Positions 16,318-26,179 of a stretch of DNA of 64,000 bases are shown piece after piece. Position 1 is the first letter of the stretch. Every line of letters starts with the position of its first letter. A model generated the notes under the pieces. That model did no database searches, was not told the origin of the DNA, and worked only from the letters and a program-made list of their open reading frames with translations. The translations under genes and the position numbers were made by a program. Source of the DNA: Cyclobacteriaceae bacterium (GTDB lineage Bacteria; Bacteroidota; Bacteroidia; Cytophagales; Cyclobacteriaceae); assembly GCA_028285445.1 (NCBI GenBank), contig JANQPQ010000034.1, forward strand, positions 1 through 64,000, written 5' to 3'.

Positions 16318-17190
16318 ATGGATAAGGTATCTACCTATCAATACTCAGGCGAGTTCTCCGTACCCGGGCTCATCTCAGCTTTTCTGGGCGGAACCATCAT
16401 TGCTATGTTACTTGGTTTTGCATACAATGCATTGTTAATAGCCATCCCAGTCGTCTACATAAACTTCTTCCTAACCCTCGGCTTAGGCGCCGCCCTGGGA
16501 TACTTCTCAAAGTACTTCGCACGAATGTTTAAACTGCGCAACGGCAAACTGATACTCGGGTTAACTGCTGCTATTGGTTTCATGGCATTTTACTTCCAGT
16601 GGATAGCCTACTTTGTCTTTCTTAGTTCTGCAGAGATCTCATTCGAAGCTTATCGTCAAAACTTTGATCTGTTTTACAGACCTGGCCTCTTCATTGAGTT
16701 AATTCTTGAATTGAACCAACTAGGTTCCTGGGAAATATTCGGCATACTTTTTACCGGTTTTCCTTTGTGGTTTATCTGGGCCATAGAGGCCTCATTCATA
16801 ATAGGCATCCCTATCCTGTTAATCTTAAAGACCCCAATAGTGCCATTTTCTGAAACGTTGAACTGTTGGTACCCAAAGCACATCCTGAAGTATCAATTTG
16901 AACACATTTCAGCCCAAAATAAATTCCAGGAAGAGATATTTGCAAACACGCTCAATACAATTACCGGGCTTAATTACGGCAGCGCTTTTCGCTATTCCGA
17001 GGTTAGTATTTACTATTTGAAAGATGCGCCGCACCAATACTTGTCAATAGAGAATATCTTCATACCCGGCAAAAGCAATAGTAAGAAACAGAGGTCTTCA
17101 CTAGTGCACCTGCTAGAGATAACCACAGAGGTGGCAGATAAGCTAATGGCGGAATTTGGGGCCAAGAAGCAAAGTGTGCTGAATTACTGA
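16318..17190 (+). CDS. Polytopic membrane protein of unknown function
   Basis: The protein has 290 residues from the ATG at 16318; a TTG just before it is less likely. Hydrophobic segments lie near residues 18-40, 46-68, 80-105, and a long pair at about 140-178. A hydrophilic C-terminal domain of about 110 residues ends KKQSVLNY. I do not recognise a family. The gene follows the racemase by 45 bp on the same strand, so read-through from that operon is possible, but the function need not be related. Confidence 0.7.
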   Translation: MDKVSTYQYSGEFSVPGLISAFLGGTIIAMLLGFAYNALLIAIPVVYINFFLTLGLGAALGYFSKYFARMFKLRNGKLILGLTAAIGFMAFYFQWIAYFVFLSSAEISFEAYRQNFDLFYRPGLFIELILELNQLGSWEIFGILFTGFPLWFIWAIEASFIIGIPILLILKTPIVPFSETLNCWYPKHILKYQFEHISAQNKFQEEIFANTLNTITGLNYGSAFRYSEVSIYYLKDAPHQYLSIENIFIPGKSNSKKQRSSLVHLLEITTEVADKLMAEFGAKKQSVLNY

Positions 17191-17260
17191 TTCTCCAGTT
17201 AATGCCTTCATGGGGTTTAGTTAATTGTAGTATAAGGAAGTTAGCAATGATTTGGGGCAA

Positions 17261-20200
17261 TTACCGCAGCCTGCCACCAACCACTACCTTTTTCTTGAAG
17301 GTATTGACGATACCTGTCGTGTCAAAGACCTCGAACAGGATAATATAGGGACCAATGTTAACTTTCTGGTTTTCTTCATCGGTGCCATCCCAGGTAAAAA
17401 ACCCCTTGTTTGCAATTAGCTCGTTTTGCGCTAGAAATTTTATTGGCACGCCCCTAAGGTTGTAGATAACAACATTGGCTATTGGCCCTAAGAGGTTGAA
17501 ATCGTAATGGATATAGGCGAAATCAATATGGCCGTTGTTGCCAGGTTCAAATACTGGAGGGTCTATTAAAACTTCGCCTAAGATTCCTTCTGAATCTCGC
17601 TGATGTGAGTTCGATTCTCCAGGGGTGGCAAACCCTACATTACTAGCCGCTGATTGCCAATTCATGGACTTGTTAGTTTCTTCGATTTGACTAACTCTTT
17701 CCAATGATACCCCCTGGTTGTCTTCTAACAAGGGATGGTGCATTTCATCACTATAATAAAGAGAGTCGGAGATCACCCCACTATCAGTGATCAACAACAA
17801 CGTACCTTCATCATTAGGAAGATTGGGAAGTGAAGTTGTTTCCAAAACGCTTTTGCTGGGAACTTTGGGATAAGATGCCATAAGTTGATTTTTGTCACGG
17901 GTTAATACGAGGTACTCATTAGGGTTTATTATATGACTCGCCTCCGACAAAGCTTCTCCATCTTCAGTTGATCTATGAATTTGCCATTGTTTTAAATCTA
18001 TATATTTCTCCGACTGATTATAGATTTCAACAAATTCTTCAGCCAGAGGAAAAGGAGCAAACATAAGTTCGTTAAATACCAAGTCACCGGAATCGGCTGG
18101 AGAAGCAAGTACGAAAGTTGAGGTCTTGACGCTGGCCAAATTGCCATTACAGTCGCGCACCCCCTTAAGTTGTAGCTCATACGGTATACTTGCCAACAAT
18201 TTGTTGCTAAGATTTATCCGCAGAGCATTCGGCAAGGCACCAGTAAGTATTTCTGTTACTCCCGTAGGAGGCAGAATTGTGGCTTCCAGAATTTCGATTT
18301 CTGGCTGTATCCACTCATTGTAAGCGACAATTACGGTACTATCATCTGGTGCCAATACAGTTAATACCTCAGGCCCCAGCAGATTCGGATTAGATTGGTT
18401 AACCGAGTTTTCTTTCCCTGGCGTACCGCCTTGGTCAGCCACCGAGGCAGACCAATTTCGACTTTGCCCACAAAGGTGTTCGGGGTCTACTAATTCCAAG
18501 GATCGGTCATCTGCGCCGGCTAACCCATACCACGATTGGTCGTACCTCACTTGATCTAGGATATGTCCATCAGCTATGGCCAAGGTGAGGAAATCTTCAC
18601 TTTTATTGAGACTTGGCCAGTTTCTAACCCCCATCACGTCTACTCCCAATTGAAAAAGGTTTGCAGTTGAGGTCTTCGTAAGAATGAAATAACTCTTAGG
18701 GTTGATTACTGCTCTCTCCAGGAAAGTGCTATTGGTGGCATCTTGCCAAACAAGCCCCTTAAGGCTAATTGCCCCAGCACTGCGATTGTATAGCTCTATG
18801 TACTCAGCGTTTGGCAGATTGCCCTCGGCCACTGGGTTAGCCATGATCTCGGAAATGATGACATCACCAAACTGGGCTTGATATGGCCGCTCATAAGTAA
18901 ACTCAAAAACAGATGATATTGAATTGCCCAAGGTATCTGCTATGTCCAGGTAAGACAGCTCGTATTTGCTGGCATCGACCAGATCTTCTTCGAATTCCAG
19001 GATCACAACAGTAGAGTTATTGCCATCCAGCAGCAATGATGCTGGAGCGCCAACTCCCGACAGCTGGAAGTCAGATTCTGTTCCGGCACCTGGCCCCAGG
19101 GGCTCATCAAAGTGAATCTCCAATTCCCTTGGATGCAAGAAATATATGTCGGTGAGGACAGGTGGCGAGTAATCGAGCATCAGGGTTTTAGTGATTACAT
19201 TGGCCGTATTTCCAATACAATCTGAGGCATCAGAAATGCGTAGCTCATAGGCCTGATTTGATTCTATGCTATCATTCAAGTCTAATCTCAATACTTGGCT
19301 GGAGTAGGAGGCCACGCTCAGTGGAATGGAAGGACTAATAGAGATATTTGCACTCTGTACTTCCTCATCAAAATTGAGCATAAGAGCGGTGGGTGAAGCC
19401 AACTCAACGGAGATAAGGCCTGGCCCCCGGATATCTGGCTCCACGTTTCTAATTGAGTTAGCTACTCCCGGAGTACCACCGGAGGGATTGACTGAAGCTC
19501 CCCAGTTTGAGCCACCAGAGCACGGTCGCGTGGGATTAATTTGCTCTAATGTCCATCCTCCATCGTCCTTTGAGTCGTCTTTGTACCAGGACATTTCGTA
19601 ATTGGCAGAATCAATCACCGATCCGCTGGAGTCTATCAGCTTTAGCTTATCACTACTATTGTTTAGGGTGGGAAAATCACTAAGCCCCTGCGTAACGCCA
19701 AATTCACTAAGGGCAACCTCACCATCTTTACTAGTCAGTAGCAGGTAGGAGTGGGGCTGCATGAGATACGAGCCAAGAATGGCTGATTTGCTGCCATCAC
19801 TAATTGACCAGCCCTCTAACTGAAACGGTATGCTAGAGGAGTTATAGATTTCAACAAACTCTACTTCAGGCAAATCTTCTTTTGGACTGGGATCAGCGAA
19901 AATTTCATTTATTACCAAGTTTCGAAAAGCAGTGGCCTCAGGGAGAAAATAGAGGAACTCAATAGTAGAAAGAGCCAAATTACGACCCTCATTATCAACG
20001 AGACCCTCAAGGTGAAGTTGATAGTGTTCACCATTGCTAAGGGGGGAATCAAAGGTTAAAATAACACGCTGATCGTTGCCGGTAGTGAGGGAGGCACTTA
20101 AAGGGTTACCAACTCCGTCTACTAGATAGTTGGCCTCCTGTTCCGCAGAAGTAGAGTGTAATGGGCTGGAGAAGTCAATAGCAATTTGGTCTTTTTCAAC

Positions 20201-20854
20201 AGCTTCAACGGATAACGGCTTGAATTCGAACAGCTCAACTGAGATATTGTCAAAGAAAAACCGGTCAGCCCTGGTGGCGGTGTAGTCACAAACAAAGCCA
20301 AAATGGCCGGTGGTTGTTATGTCGTTGTCGAATGCCTGACCTTCCTCGAAAGTGGTACCATCAAGTTTGGTGGTTAGTAGCCAGTTGCCATCAGCATCCC
20401 GCTTTACCAGGATACTCACTTGCACATTGCTTCTATTGACCCTATCGTCCAGGCCATCAATTATCTTTGTGGCCACTGACCCCTGTTGCTTGTAGAGGCT
20501 TACTTCATCCTCAGGGCCACCAATTTTCACATAGTACCCATCCAGTTCCTGGGTTAAATCCAGCTGATTACTAACCAGGTAAACTCTAAGGAAATTGCTA
20601 GATGATGGATTGAAATCTAATTCAATGTCGATACTCCAAACTGCGTCGGTCATTAGAGAATTGGCGGTGCTCAAATAAGATGTGCCTGCTGTTGTGGCAT
20701 TAAGTTGAAGCCTGGCGGATTCAACTATAAAAGAGCTAACATTACCAGCCCAAGTTGGGTTATCAGTGAGGTTATCGTCTTCAAAACCATCACTCAACTG
20801 GGCCACAGTGGCAGAATAGCTAAGTAAAAAGCAAGCAAATAGTATTAATCTCAT
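17261..20854 (-). CDS. Lamin-tail-domain (LTD) secreted surface protein
   Basis: This 1197-residue protein has a signal peptide (MRLILFACFLLSYSATVAQ). Next comes a laminin-G/concanavalin-like segment (about 20-200), then alternating Ig-like (SbsA-type) and LTD domains. Three LTD units are recognisable by the openings LVINEIFADPSP, VIISEIMANPVAEG and LVFNELMFAPFPL, each followed by EFVEIYN or EYIELYN. The C-terminal 90 residues resemble a FlgD Ig-like domain (FTWDGTDEENQKVNIGPY). LTD proteins of Bacteroidota are exported surface or extracellular proteins, sometimes found with nucleases; no catalytic domain is evident here. It is monocistronic, with an A/T-rich upstream region. Confidence 0.85.
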   Translation of the reverse strand: MRLILFACFLLSYSATVAQLSDGFEDDNLTDNPTWAGNVSSFIVESARLQLNATTAGTSYLSTANSLMTDAVWSIDIELDFNPSSSNFLRVYLVSNQLDLTQELDGYYVKIGGPEDEVSLYKQQGSVATKIIDGLDDRVNRSNVQVSILVKRDADGNWLLTTKLDGTTFEEGQAFDNDITTTGHFGFVCDYTATRADRFFFDNISVELFEFKPLSVEAVEKDQIAIDFSSPLHSTSAEQEANYLVDGVGNPLSASLTTGNDQRVILTFDSPLSNGEHYQLHLEGLVDNEGRNLALSTIEFLYFLPEATAFRNLVINEIFADPSPKEDLPEVEFVEIYNSSSIPFQLEGWSISDGSKSAILGSYLMQPHSYLLLTSKDGEVALSEFGVTQGLSDFPTLNNSSDKLKLIDSSGSVIDSANYEMSWYKDDSKDDGGWTLEQINPTRPCSGGSNWGASVNPSGGTPGVANSIRNVEPDIRGPGLISVELASPTALMLNFDEEVQSANISISPSIPLSVASYSSQVLRLDLNDSIESNQAYELRISDASDCIGNTANVITKTLMLDYSPPVLTDIYFLHPRELEIHFDEPLGPGAGTESDFQLSGVGAPASLLLDGNNSTVVILEFEEDLVDASKYELSYLDIADTLGNSISSVFEFTYERPYQAQFGDVIISEIMANPVAEGNLPNAEYIELYNRSAGAISLKGLVWQDATNSTFLERAVINPKSYFILTKTSTANLFQLGVDVMGVRNWPSLNKSEDFLTLAIADGHILDQVRYDQSWYGLAGADDRSLELVDPEHLCGQSRNWSASVADQGGTPGKENSVNQSNPNLLGPEVLTVLAPDDSTVIVAYNEWIQPEIEILEATILPPTGVTEILTGALPNALRINLSNKLLASIPYELQLKGVRDCNGNLASVKTSTFVLASPADSGDLVFNELMFAPFPLAEEFVEIYNQSEKYIDLKQWQIHRSTEDGEALSEASHIINPNEYLVLTRDKNQLMASYPKVPSKSVLETTSLPNLPNDEGTLLLITDSGVISDSLYYSDEMHHPLLEDNQGVSLERVSQIEETNKSMNWQSAASNVGFATPGESNSHQRDSEGILGEVLIDPPVFEPGNNGHIDFAYIHYDFNLLGPIANVVIYNLRGVPIKFLAQNELIANKGFFTWDGTDEENQKVNIGPYIILFEVFDTTGIVNTFKKKVVVGGRLR

Positions 20855-20879
20855 AGATGATCTGGCTTGTCACTATAAT

Positions 20880-20911
20880 ATAACTATAATAATATTTTTT
20901 ATAACTATTAT
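20880..20911. repeat. Direct repeat pair spaced two helical turns
   Basis: ATAACTATAAT (20880-20890) and ATAACTATTAT (20901-20911) match at 10 of 11 positions and start exactly 21 bp apart. They lie in an A/T-rich stretch just upstream of the LTD gene (minus) and about 100 bp upstream of asd (plus). A tandem site on one DNA face would suit a response-regulator or AraC-type protein. Confidence 0.35.
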
Positions 20912-20982
20912 ACTTCGTAAGTAAAAAGATTGGAAAAGCATGGAGCGGGCAAAAAGCGCTTTCACCTCACTACCTTTTGCCC

Positions 20983-20990
20983 TAACTTTG
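20983..20990 (+). promoter_or_regulatory. Bacteroidota -7 box for asd
   Basis: TAACTTTG matches the TAnnTTTG consensus exactly and ends 20 bp before the asd ATG. A partial -33 element TTTC lies at 20960-20963 with 19 bp between. The predicted transcript would have a leader of only about 14 nt. Confidence 0.5.
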
Positions 20991-21010
20991 CCCTTTAAAC
21001 TCTATTGGAA

Positions 21011-22003
21011 ATGAAATTAGCGGTTGTTGGAGCTACGGGCCTGGTAGGGCAAGAGGTGCTGAAAATACTGGCGGAGAGAAATTTTGAATTAGACCAATTG
21101 ATACCGGTGGCCTCGGCTAAATCAAAAGGGCAGGTTGTATCTTTTAACGGCAAGGAGTATGAGGTTGTCACTATGGAAGAAGCCATCGACCTCAAGCCTG
21201 ACATTGCCATCTTTTCCGCTGGCGGGTCCGTTTCGCTTGAGTTTGCTCCACAATTTGAAGAAGTTGGTTGCATAGTGATAGACAACTCATCCGCTTGGCG
21301 CATGAGCCCCGGCCACAAGCTTGTTGTACCGGAAGTTAATGGCCATGTCTTGCGCATCGATGACCGCATCATAGCTAACCCCAATTGCTCTACAATTCAA
21401 ATGGTACTGGCGTTGGCTCCGTTGCATGTGGAATATAAGCTGGAGCGGGTGGTGGTCTCCACCTATCAGTCAGTAACGGGCAGTGGCAAGAAAGCAGTAG
21501 ATCAATTGATGGGAGAACGCAATCAGGAACAAGTTGAGGCTGTTTATCCGCACCCTATAGATCTCAACGTACTTCCCCATATAGATAAGTTTGAAGAGAA
21601 CGGATACACCAAAGAGGAGATGAAGATGATCAATGAAACTCGGAAGATTCTCGGAATCTCTGACTTGAAGATCACTTCAACTTGTGTGCGGGTACCAGCA
21701 GTTGGCGGCCACTCAGAATCCGTTAACGTTACTTTCAAGAACGATTTTGATCTAGCAAGAGTAAGAGAACTGCTAGCCGAAACTCCTGGAGTAATTGTGC
21801 AAGACGATCCTGCTTCTAACAGCTACCCAATGCCTATCAATGCGCACGGTAAAGACGAAGTATTTGTAGGTCGCTTACGCAGAGATGAATCGCTGCCAAA
21901 TACACTCAATATGTGGATAGTAGCCGACAACCTGCGCAAAGGGGCAGCAACCAACGCGGTGCAAATTGCAGAGTTTATGGTTCAACATAACCTTGCCTAT
22001 TGA
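21011..22003 (+). CDS. asd: Aspartate-semialdehyde dehydrogenase
   Basis: This 330-residue enzyme reduces aspartyl-4-phosphate to aspartate semialdehyde with NADPH, feeding lysine/diaminopimelate, threonine and methionine synthesis. The N-terminal nucleotide-binding motif is GATGLVGQEV (7-16). The catalytic cysteine is C126 in ANPNCSTIQM, and the C-terminal substrate-binding segment has VPAVGGHSESV. The ATG at 21011 is preferred over an in-frame TTG six bases upstream because the family begins MKLAVVGATG. Its stop overlaps the TTG start of the downstream methyltransferase, so the two are coupled. Confidence 0.95.
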   Translation: MKLAVVGATGLVGQEVLKILAERNFELDQLIPVASAKSKGQVVSFNGKEYEVVTMEEAIDLKPDIAIFSAGGSVSLEFAPQFEEVGCIVIDNSSAWRMSPGHKLVVPEVNGHVLRIDDRIIANPNCSTIQMVLALAPLHVEYKLERVVVSTYQSVTGSGKKAVDQLMGERNQEQVEAVYPHPIDLNVLPHIDKFEENGYTKEEMKMINETRKILGISDLKITSTCVRVPAVGGHSESVNVTFKNDFDLARVRELLAETPGVIVQDDPASNSYPMPINAHGKDEVFVGRLRRDESLPNTLNMWIVADNLRKGAATNAVQIAEFMVQHNLAY

Positions 22004-23178
22004 TCTCTGAGATCTTAAGTCAGGATTTTCAGCAATTCATTCTCGATCACGAAAATGACGACCTAAGCAGGTTGTTGCTAAGTGCATCTAAATTCCAGGG
22101 AGTTAACGTGCAGGCTGCGGTAGAGCAGATTACCGCCCGAAAAAAAGCTAAGGGCAAGTTGCCTGGCTGGTATAAGGCTGAAGGTATTGTGTGGCCACCG
22201 CAACAAGCGATGGAGCAATGCTCATCTGAAGCTACAGCTGTTTATAAGCAGTCCCTCTTCTCCGGAGAGAAAATGGTTGATCTTACTGGAGGTGCTGGGG
22301 TGGATACATTCTACCTGGGCCAAAACTTCACTCAAGTAGATTATGTGGAACCCAACCCAGACTTGGTTGCCATTACAAAACATAACCACAAGGTGCTGGG
22401 TGCAAATCAGATCCTCCATTATCAATTGGCAGCAGAAGATTTTGTGGGTAATATGGGCAGCTATGATCTCGCCTACCTTGATCCATCAAGAAGGTCCGGC
22501 AGTAATCAACGGGTATTCAAACTAGACGAGTACTCACCGAAAGTACATGAGCTGCTGCCAGATATTGCAGCCAAATGTAAACGGGTTTTAATTAAAGTGT
22601 CGCCGTGGCTCGACTTGTCGAGTATCATGGAGCAACTGGAAGATGTTAAGAGAATAACCGTTTTGGCCGTTGAGAATGAGTGCAGGGAATTGCTGGTAGA
22701 AATTTCAGAAGATACCCAAATAGAGATTGTGGCAGCGCACTTACCAAGGAATGGAGCAGATCAGATCTTTACCTTTAAGCCTGAGGATGAACAAAATGCC
22801 AAAGTTCAATTTGCGGAGCCCCAGCAATTTCTCTACGAACCCAATGCCGCCGTATTAAAGGCCGGGGCTTTTAAACTGGTTGGTGAGCGATATGGATTGG
22901 TGAAGCTACATACCAATACTCATCTTTATACCTCCAGGGAGCTTTTCGATTCGTTCCCAGGAAGAAAGTTTAGCATTGAAGACAATATTCGATATAGCAA
23001 GAAGGAATGGGAAACCGCAGGTTTCGGCAATAAGGCTAACATAAGCACCAGGAATTTTCCGGATTCAGTGGAAATTATAAAGAAGAAATTGAGAATAAGA
23101 GATGGAGGAGAGCTCTACATCTTCGCTTGTCGGATTTTCTCTGGGCAACTGCGGCTTTTAGTTTGCCGTCGGGTATAG
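22000..23178 (+). CDS. Class I SAM methyltransferase with THUMP-like C-terminus
   Basis: The protein has 392 residues. The SAM-binding motif I is VDLTGGAGVDT (93-103), and the downstream motif YLDPSRRS (159-166) replaces the usual NPPY. Residues from about 290 to the end match the THUMP-like/PG_1098 ferredoxin-like pattern (LVKLHTNTHLYTS, FPGRKFSIED). This architecture is conserved in Bacteroidota, and the substrate is probably RNA, though unproven. No ATG is available near the start, and the TTG at 22000 overlaps the asd stop (TTGA). Its last 21 bp overlap the convergent small membrane protein gene. Confidence 0.85.
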   Translation: MISEILSQDFQQFILDHENDDLSRLLLSASKFQGVNVQAAVEQITARKKAKGKLPGWYKAEGIVWPPQQAMEQCSSEATAVYKQSLFSGEKMVDLTGGAGVDTFYLGQNFTQVDYVEPNPDLVAITKHNHKVLGANQILHYQLAAEDFVGNMGSYDLAYLDPSRRSGSNQRVFKLDEYSPKVHELLPDIAAKCKRVLIKVSPWLDLSSIMEQLEDVKRITVLAVENECRELLVEISEDTQIEIVAAHLPRNGADQIFTFKPEDEQNAKVQFAEPQQFLYEPNAAVLKAGAFKLVGERYGLVKLHTNTHLYTSRELFDSFPGRKFSIEDNIRYSKKEWETAGFGNKANISTRNFPDSVEIIKKKLRIRDGGELYIFACRIFSGQLRLLVCRRV

Positions 23179-23361
23179 GTTTTGCATCACCAGGTAAAGA
23201 ATTAGAAAGAGGAGAGAGGTGATGCCGTAGACCTTGAATACTTTCTTGCGGTTTTGTATGTCTTCCCACCAAACCATTATATAAGGTTTGTAAAAGCCCA
23301 CGAACATGAAGGCCAGGGATACGAAGGATACAGTAAGTAGTAGGTTCTTGAGTAGGTTCAT
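23158..23361 (-). CDS. Small two-TM membrane protein
   Basis: This 67-residue protein has two hydrophobic helices (about 5-27 and 46-62) around a basic, aromatic loop (WWEDIQNRKKVFKVYG). The loop pattern, high hydrophobicity and position between infB and a methyltransferase suggest a genuine conserved small protein rather than a shadow frame. It converges with and overlaps the methyltransferase 3' end by 21 bp. It lies on the same strand as infB but upstream of nothing, 66 bp beyond the infB stop, so it could be the tail of the rimP-nusA-infB operon or separate. Function unknown. Confidence 0.6.
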   Translation of the reverse strand: MNLLKNLLLTVSFVSLAFMFVGFYKPYIMVWWEDIQNRKKVFKVYGITSLLFLILYLVMQNLYPTAN

Positions 23362-23427
23362 ATAACTGGGTGAAATACCAATAAAAAGGGATACTCCACT
23401 CCTTGGGCTGCCAAGCGGCTTAGCTGC

Positions 23428-26136
23428 TTAGAGAGTTCTCTTTATCTCTCTCTCCTCAAAGCTTTCGAAAATATCGCCGATTTTGATATCATTGAAATTC
23501 TTGATGCTGATACCACAATCAAATCCTGACTTCACCTCCTGGGCATCATCCTTAAATCGCTTAAGCTGATTTAGTTCTCCGGTATAAACCACAATTCCGT
23601 CACGAATTAGCCTTACCTCATTCGCCCGTTTGATAACGCCATCAGTCACCATACATCCGGCCACAGTTCCCACCTTAGATATCTTAAATACCTCACGTAC
23701 TTCGGCATTACCGGTAATAACCTCTTCAACTTCGGGAGCAAGCATACCCTCCATGGCATCTTTGATCTCATTGATAGCATCGTAGATGACTGAGTAAAGC
23801 CTGATTTCGATTTCTTCAGTTTCGGCTACCTTCTTAGCTGCTTGTGATGGTCTTACCTGGAATCCTACAATAACCGCATCAGAAGCTGATGCCAGTAGTA
23901 CGTCTGATTCAGAAATCTGGCCCACACCTTTTTGCACGATGTTCACCTGAACTTCATTAGTAGACAGCTTCAACAATGAATCACTAAGTGCTTCAATGGA
24001 GCCATCCACATCACCTTTCACAATCACGTTTAGCTCTCGGAAACTACCAATGGCCAACCTTCGACCGATTTCATCAAGTGTAATATGCTTCTTCGTTCTA
24101 ACAGATTGCTCTCTGTTAATCTGTTCTCTCTTAGTAGCAATTTCTCTGGCCTCACGCTCTGATTCCATGACATTGAACTTGTCACCAGCCTGTGAAGCTC
24201 CGTCTAGTCCCAGCATCTGCACTGGTGTCGACGGCCCAGCTTCCTTCAGTTTTTTACCAGTGTGATCAAACATGGCTTTCACCTTGCCAAAGAAAGATCC
24301 GGCCAGGAGCACATCACCAACGCGTAGGGTTCCACCTTGTACTAGAATTGTTGTGACATAACCCCGACCCTTATCAAGAGTCGCTTCAATTACTGTACCG
24401 CTGGCTTGCTTTTCGGAATTAGCCTTTAGCTCGAGAAGTTCTGCTTCCAGCAGCACTTTTTCCAATAGGTCGTTTATGCCGTCGCCAGTCTTAGCTGATA
24501 TGGGCTGACACTGGTATTTTCCACCCCAGTCTTCAACCAAAATATTTTCTTTAGATAACTCCTCCTTTACTTTTTCAGGATTGGCGTTGGGCTTATCCAT
24601 CTTATTGATGGCAATCACGATGGGAACTCCCGCCACTTGCGCGTGATTTATGGCCTCCTTGGTTTGGGGCATAACTGCGTCATCAGCGGCTACTACAATA
24701 ATAACTATATCGGTAACTTTTGCTCCGCGCGCACGCATTGCTGTGAAGGCTTCGTGACCAGGAGTATCAAGGAAAGCAATTTTTTGGCCGCCCTCGGTAG
24801 TTACATCGTAGGCGCCAATGTGCTGTGTAATACCTCCGGATTCGGCAGCAGTAATTTTTGATTTTCGGATATAATCGAGAAGCGAGGTTTTACCATGGTC
24901 AACGTGACCCATGATTGTAACTATAGGAGCCCGTGGTTCCAAGTTTTCTTCATCTTCCTCTACCTCAACAACTTCCGTTTCTTCTTCTTCAGTTGTGAAT
25001 TCCACTGAGTAGCCAAATTCGTCCGCAATGATTGTAATGGCTTCTGCATCTAATCGCTGGTTTATTGACACAAACATGCCTAAAGTCATGCATGCTGAGA
25101 TCACATCATTTACCGAAACATCGAGCAGGGCTGCCAGGTCATTAGCCGAAATAAACTCGGTGACCTTCAGTATTTTGCTGTCTTCCAGCTCCTGCTGCAT
25201 CTTTTCTACCTCAGCCTCGGCTTTGGCAGAGCGTTTCTCTTTACGGTATTTTGCTCCGGTGGCAACTTTCTTGCCGCCACTAAGTTTGGCTAGCGTAGCC
25301 TTAATTTGATCTTGGATTTCCTTCTCAGAAGGCTCTTCCTTTTGAGGTCTTCTTCCTCTTCCAGCGGCCCCGCCATCTCTTCGACCTCTATCGCCTGCAT
25401 TGGTACGTGGTGCAGGAATTCGTTTACGTGGTCTCTTTTTCTTCTTGTCCGTTTGGCTATCAGATGAAGCTACTGGCTTGTCCTCTTTCGGCTTTTCCTT
25501 CGGCTTAGGCAGATCAATTTTGCCAACCACCTTCAAACCCTTCAGCTTATCAGATTTGGCCTTAATAGTCTCTTCAGGAGTGGTTTCAGCCGGGGCTTCA
25601 GTTTTCTCCTCGGTATCTGCTTTTTCCTCCTTCGCTTCAGTTGGTTCTTTTTCTTCTTTCGCTTCAGGTTTCTCTTCCTCCGGCTCTGCTTCTTTCTCCT
25701 CTTTCTTATCCAGGTCTATCTTACCCAGCACTTTGATTCCCTGAAGTTTGGGAGATTCACTCTCTACTTTTTCCTCAGGCTTTTCCTCCTTCTCTTCCTC
25801 TTTAGGCTTTTCTACCACATCCTGATCAATGGCCAGGTTCTTAATGAGGATCTCGTCATCATCTTCCTTCCCCCGGTCATCACTTTGGCTGGTGTGATCA
25901 ATTACGAAGTTGTCTGAGTGCTTACCGCCAATGGTAAGTCCGGAGGCCTCTTCTTTGTCAAGCAGAGAAGATGCAAACTCCTTGGCCAGGATATTAAATT
26001 GCTCTTCGGTGATCTTAGAGTTAGGCTTGCTTTCTATCTCAAATCCCTTGGAAGCCAAGTGATCTGTGATAGTTGCCAGCCCAACATTAAGCTTCCTAGC
26101 AACCTGTCCGAGTCTCATCATTTTCTGCTCTGCCAT
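23428..26136 (-). CDS. infB: Translation initiation factor IF-2
   Basis: This 902-residue factor delivers initiator fMet-tRNA and promotes subunit joining. The N-terminal IF2_N helix-rich motif ([20 protein letters not shown]) is followed by a long Lys/Glu linker. The linker carries two copies of a short block ([11 protein letters not shown] near 135 and [11 protein letters not shown] near 200) and an Arg/Gly basic patch. A second IF2_N-like segment lies near 325-375. The GTPase domain has GHVDHGKT (about 410-417), [12 protein letters not shown] and SAKTGDG. Domains II-IV complete the C-terminus. The ATG at 26136 is the natural start; the codon two upstream is TTG. It ends the rimP-nusA-infB operon. 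Confidence 0.97.
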   Translation of the reverse strand: MAEQKMMRLGQVARKLNVGLATITDHLASKGFEIESKPNSKITEEQFNILAKEFASSLLDKEEASGLTIGGKHSDNFVIDHTSQSDDRGKEDDDEILIKNLAIDQDVVEKPKEEEKEEKPEEKVESESPKLQGIKVLGKIDLDKKEEKEAEPEEEKPEAKEEKEPTEAKEEKADTEEKTEAPAETTPEETIKAKSDKLKGLKVVGKIDLPKPKEKPKEDKPVASSDSQTDKKKKRPRKRIPAPRTNAGDRGRRDGGAAGRGRRPQKEEPSEKEIQDQIKATLAKLSGGKKVATGAKYRKEKRSAKAEAEVEKMQQELEDSKILKVTEFISANDLAALLDVSVNDVISACMTLGMFVSINQRLDAEAITIIADEFGYSVEFTTEEEETEVVEVEEDEENLEPRAPIVTIMGHVDHGKTSLLDYIRKSKITAAESGGITQHIGAYDVTTEGGQKIAFLDTPGHEAFTAMRARGAKVTDIVIIVVAADDAVMPQTKEAINHAQVAGVPIVIAINKMDKPNANPEKVKEELSKENILVEDWGGKYQCQPISAKTGDGINDLLEKVLLEAELLELKANSEKQASGTVIEATLDKGRGYVTTILVQGGTLRVGDVLLAGSFFGKVKAMFDHTGKKLKEAGPSTPVQMLGLDGASQAGDKFNVMESEREAREIATKREQINREQSVRTKKHITLDEIGRRLAIGSFRELNVIVKGDVDGSIEALSDSLLKLSTNEVQVNIVQKGVGQISESDVLLASASDAVIVGFQVRPSQAAKKVAETEEIEIRLYSVIYDAINEIKDAMEGMLAPEVEEVITGNAEVREVFKISKVGTVAGCMVTDGVIKRANEVRLIRDGIVVYTGELNQLKRFKDDAQEVKSGFDCGISIKNFNDIKIGDIFESFEEREIKRTL

Positions 26137-26179
26137 AGTCAAATATCCCTTTTTTTATCGATTATTAAAAATAGAGCCC

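Noticed and set aside
17605-17635. GTTCGATTC-like tRNA T-loop pattern
   Set aside because: It is inside the LTD coding sequence and lacks an acceptor stem or D/anticodon arms.
25400-25744. Ser/Phe-rich frame opposite infB
   Set aside because: It is the antisense shadow of the Lys/Glu-rich IF-2 linker.
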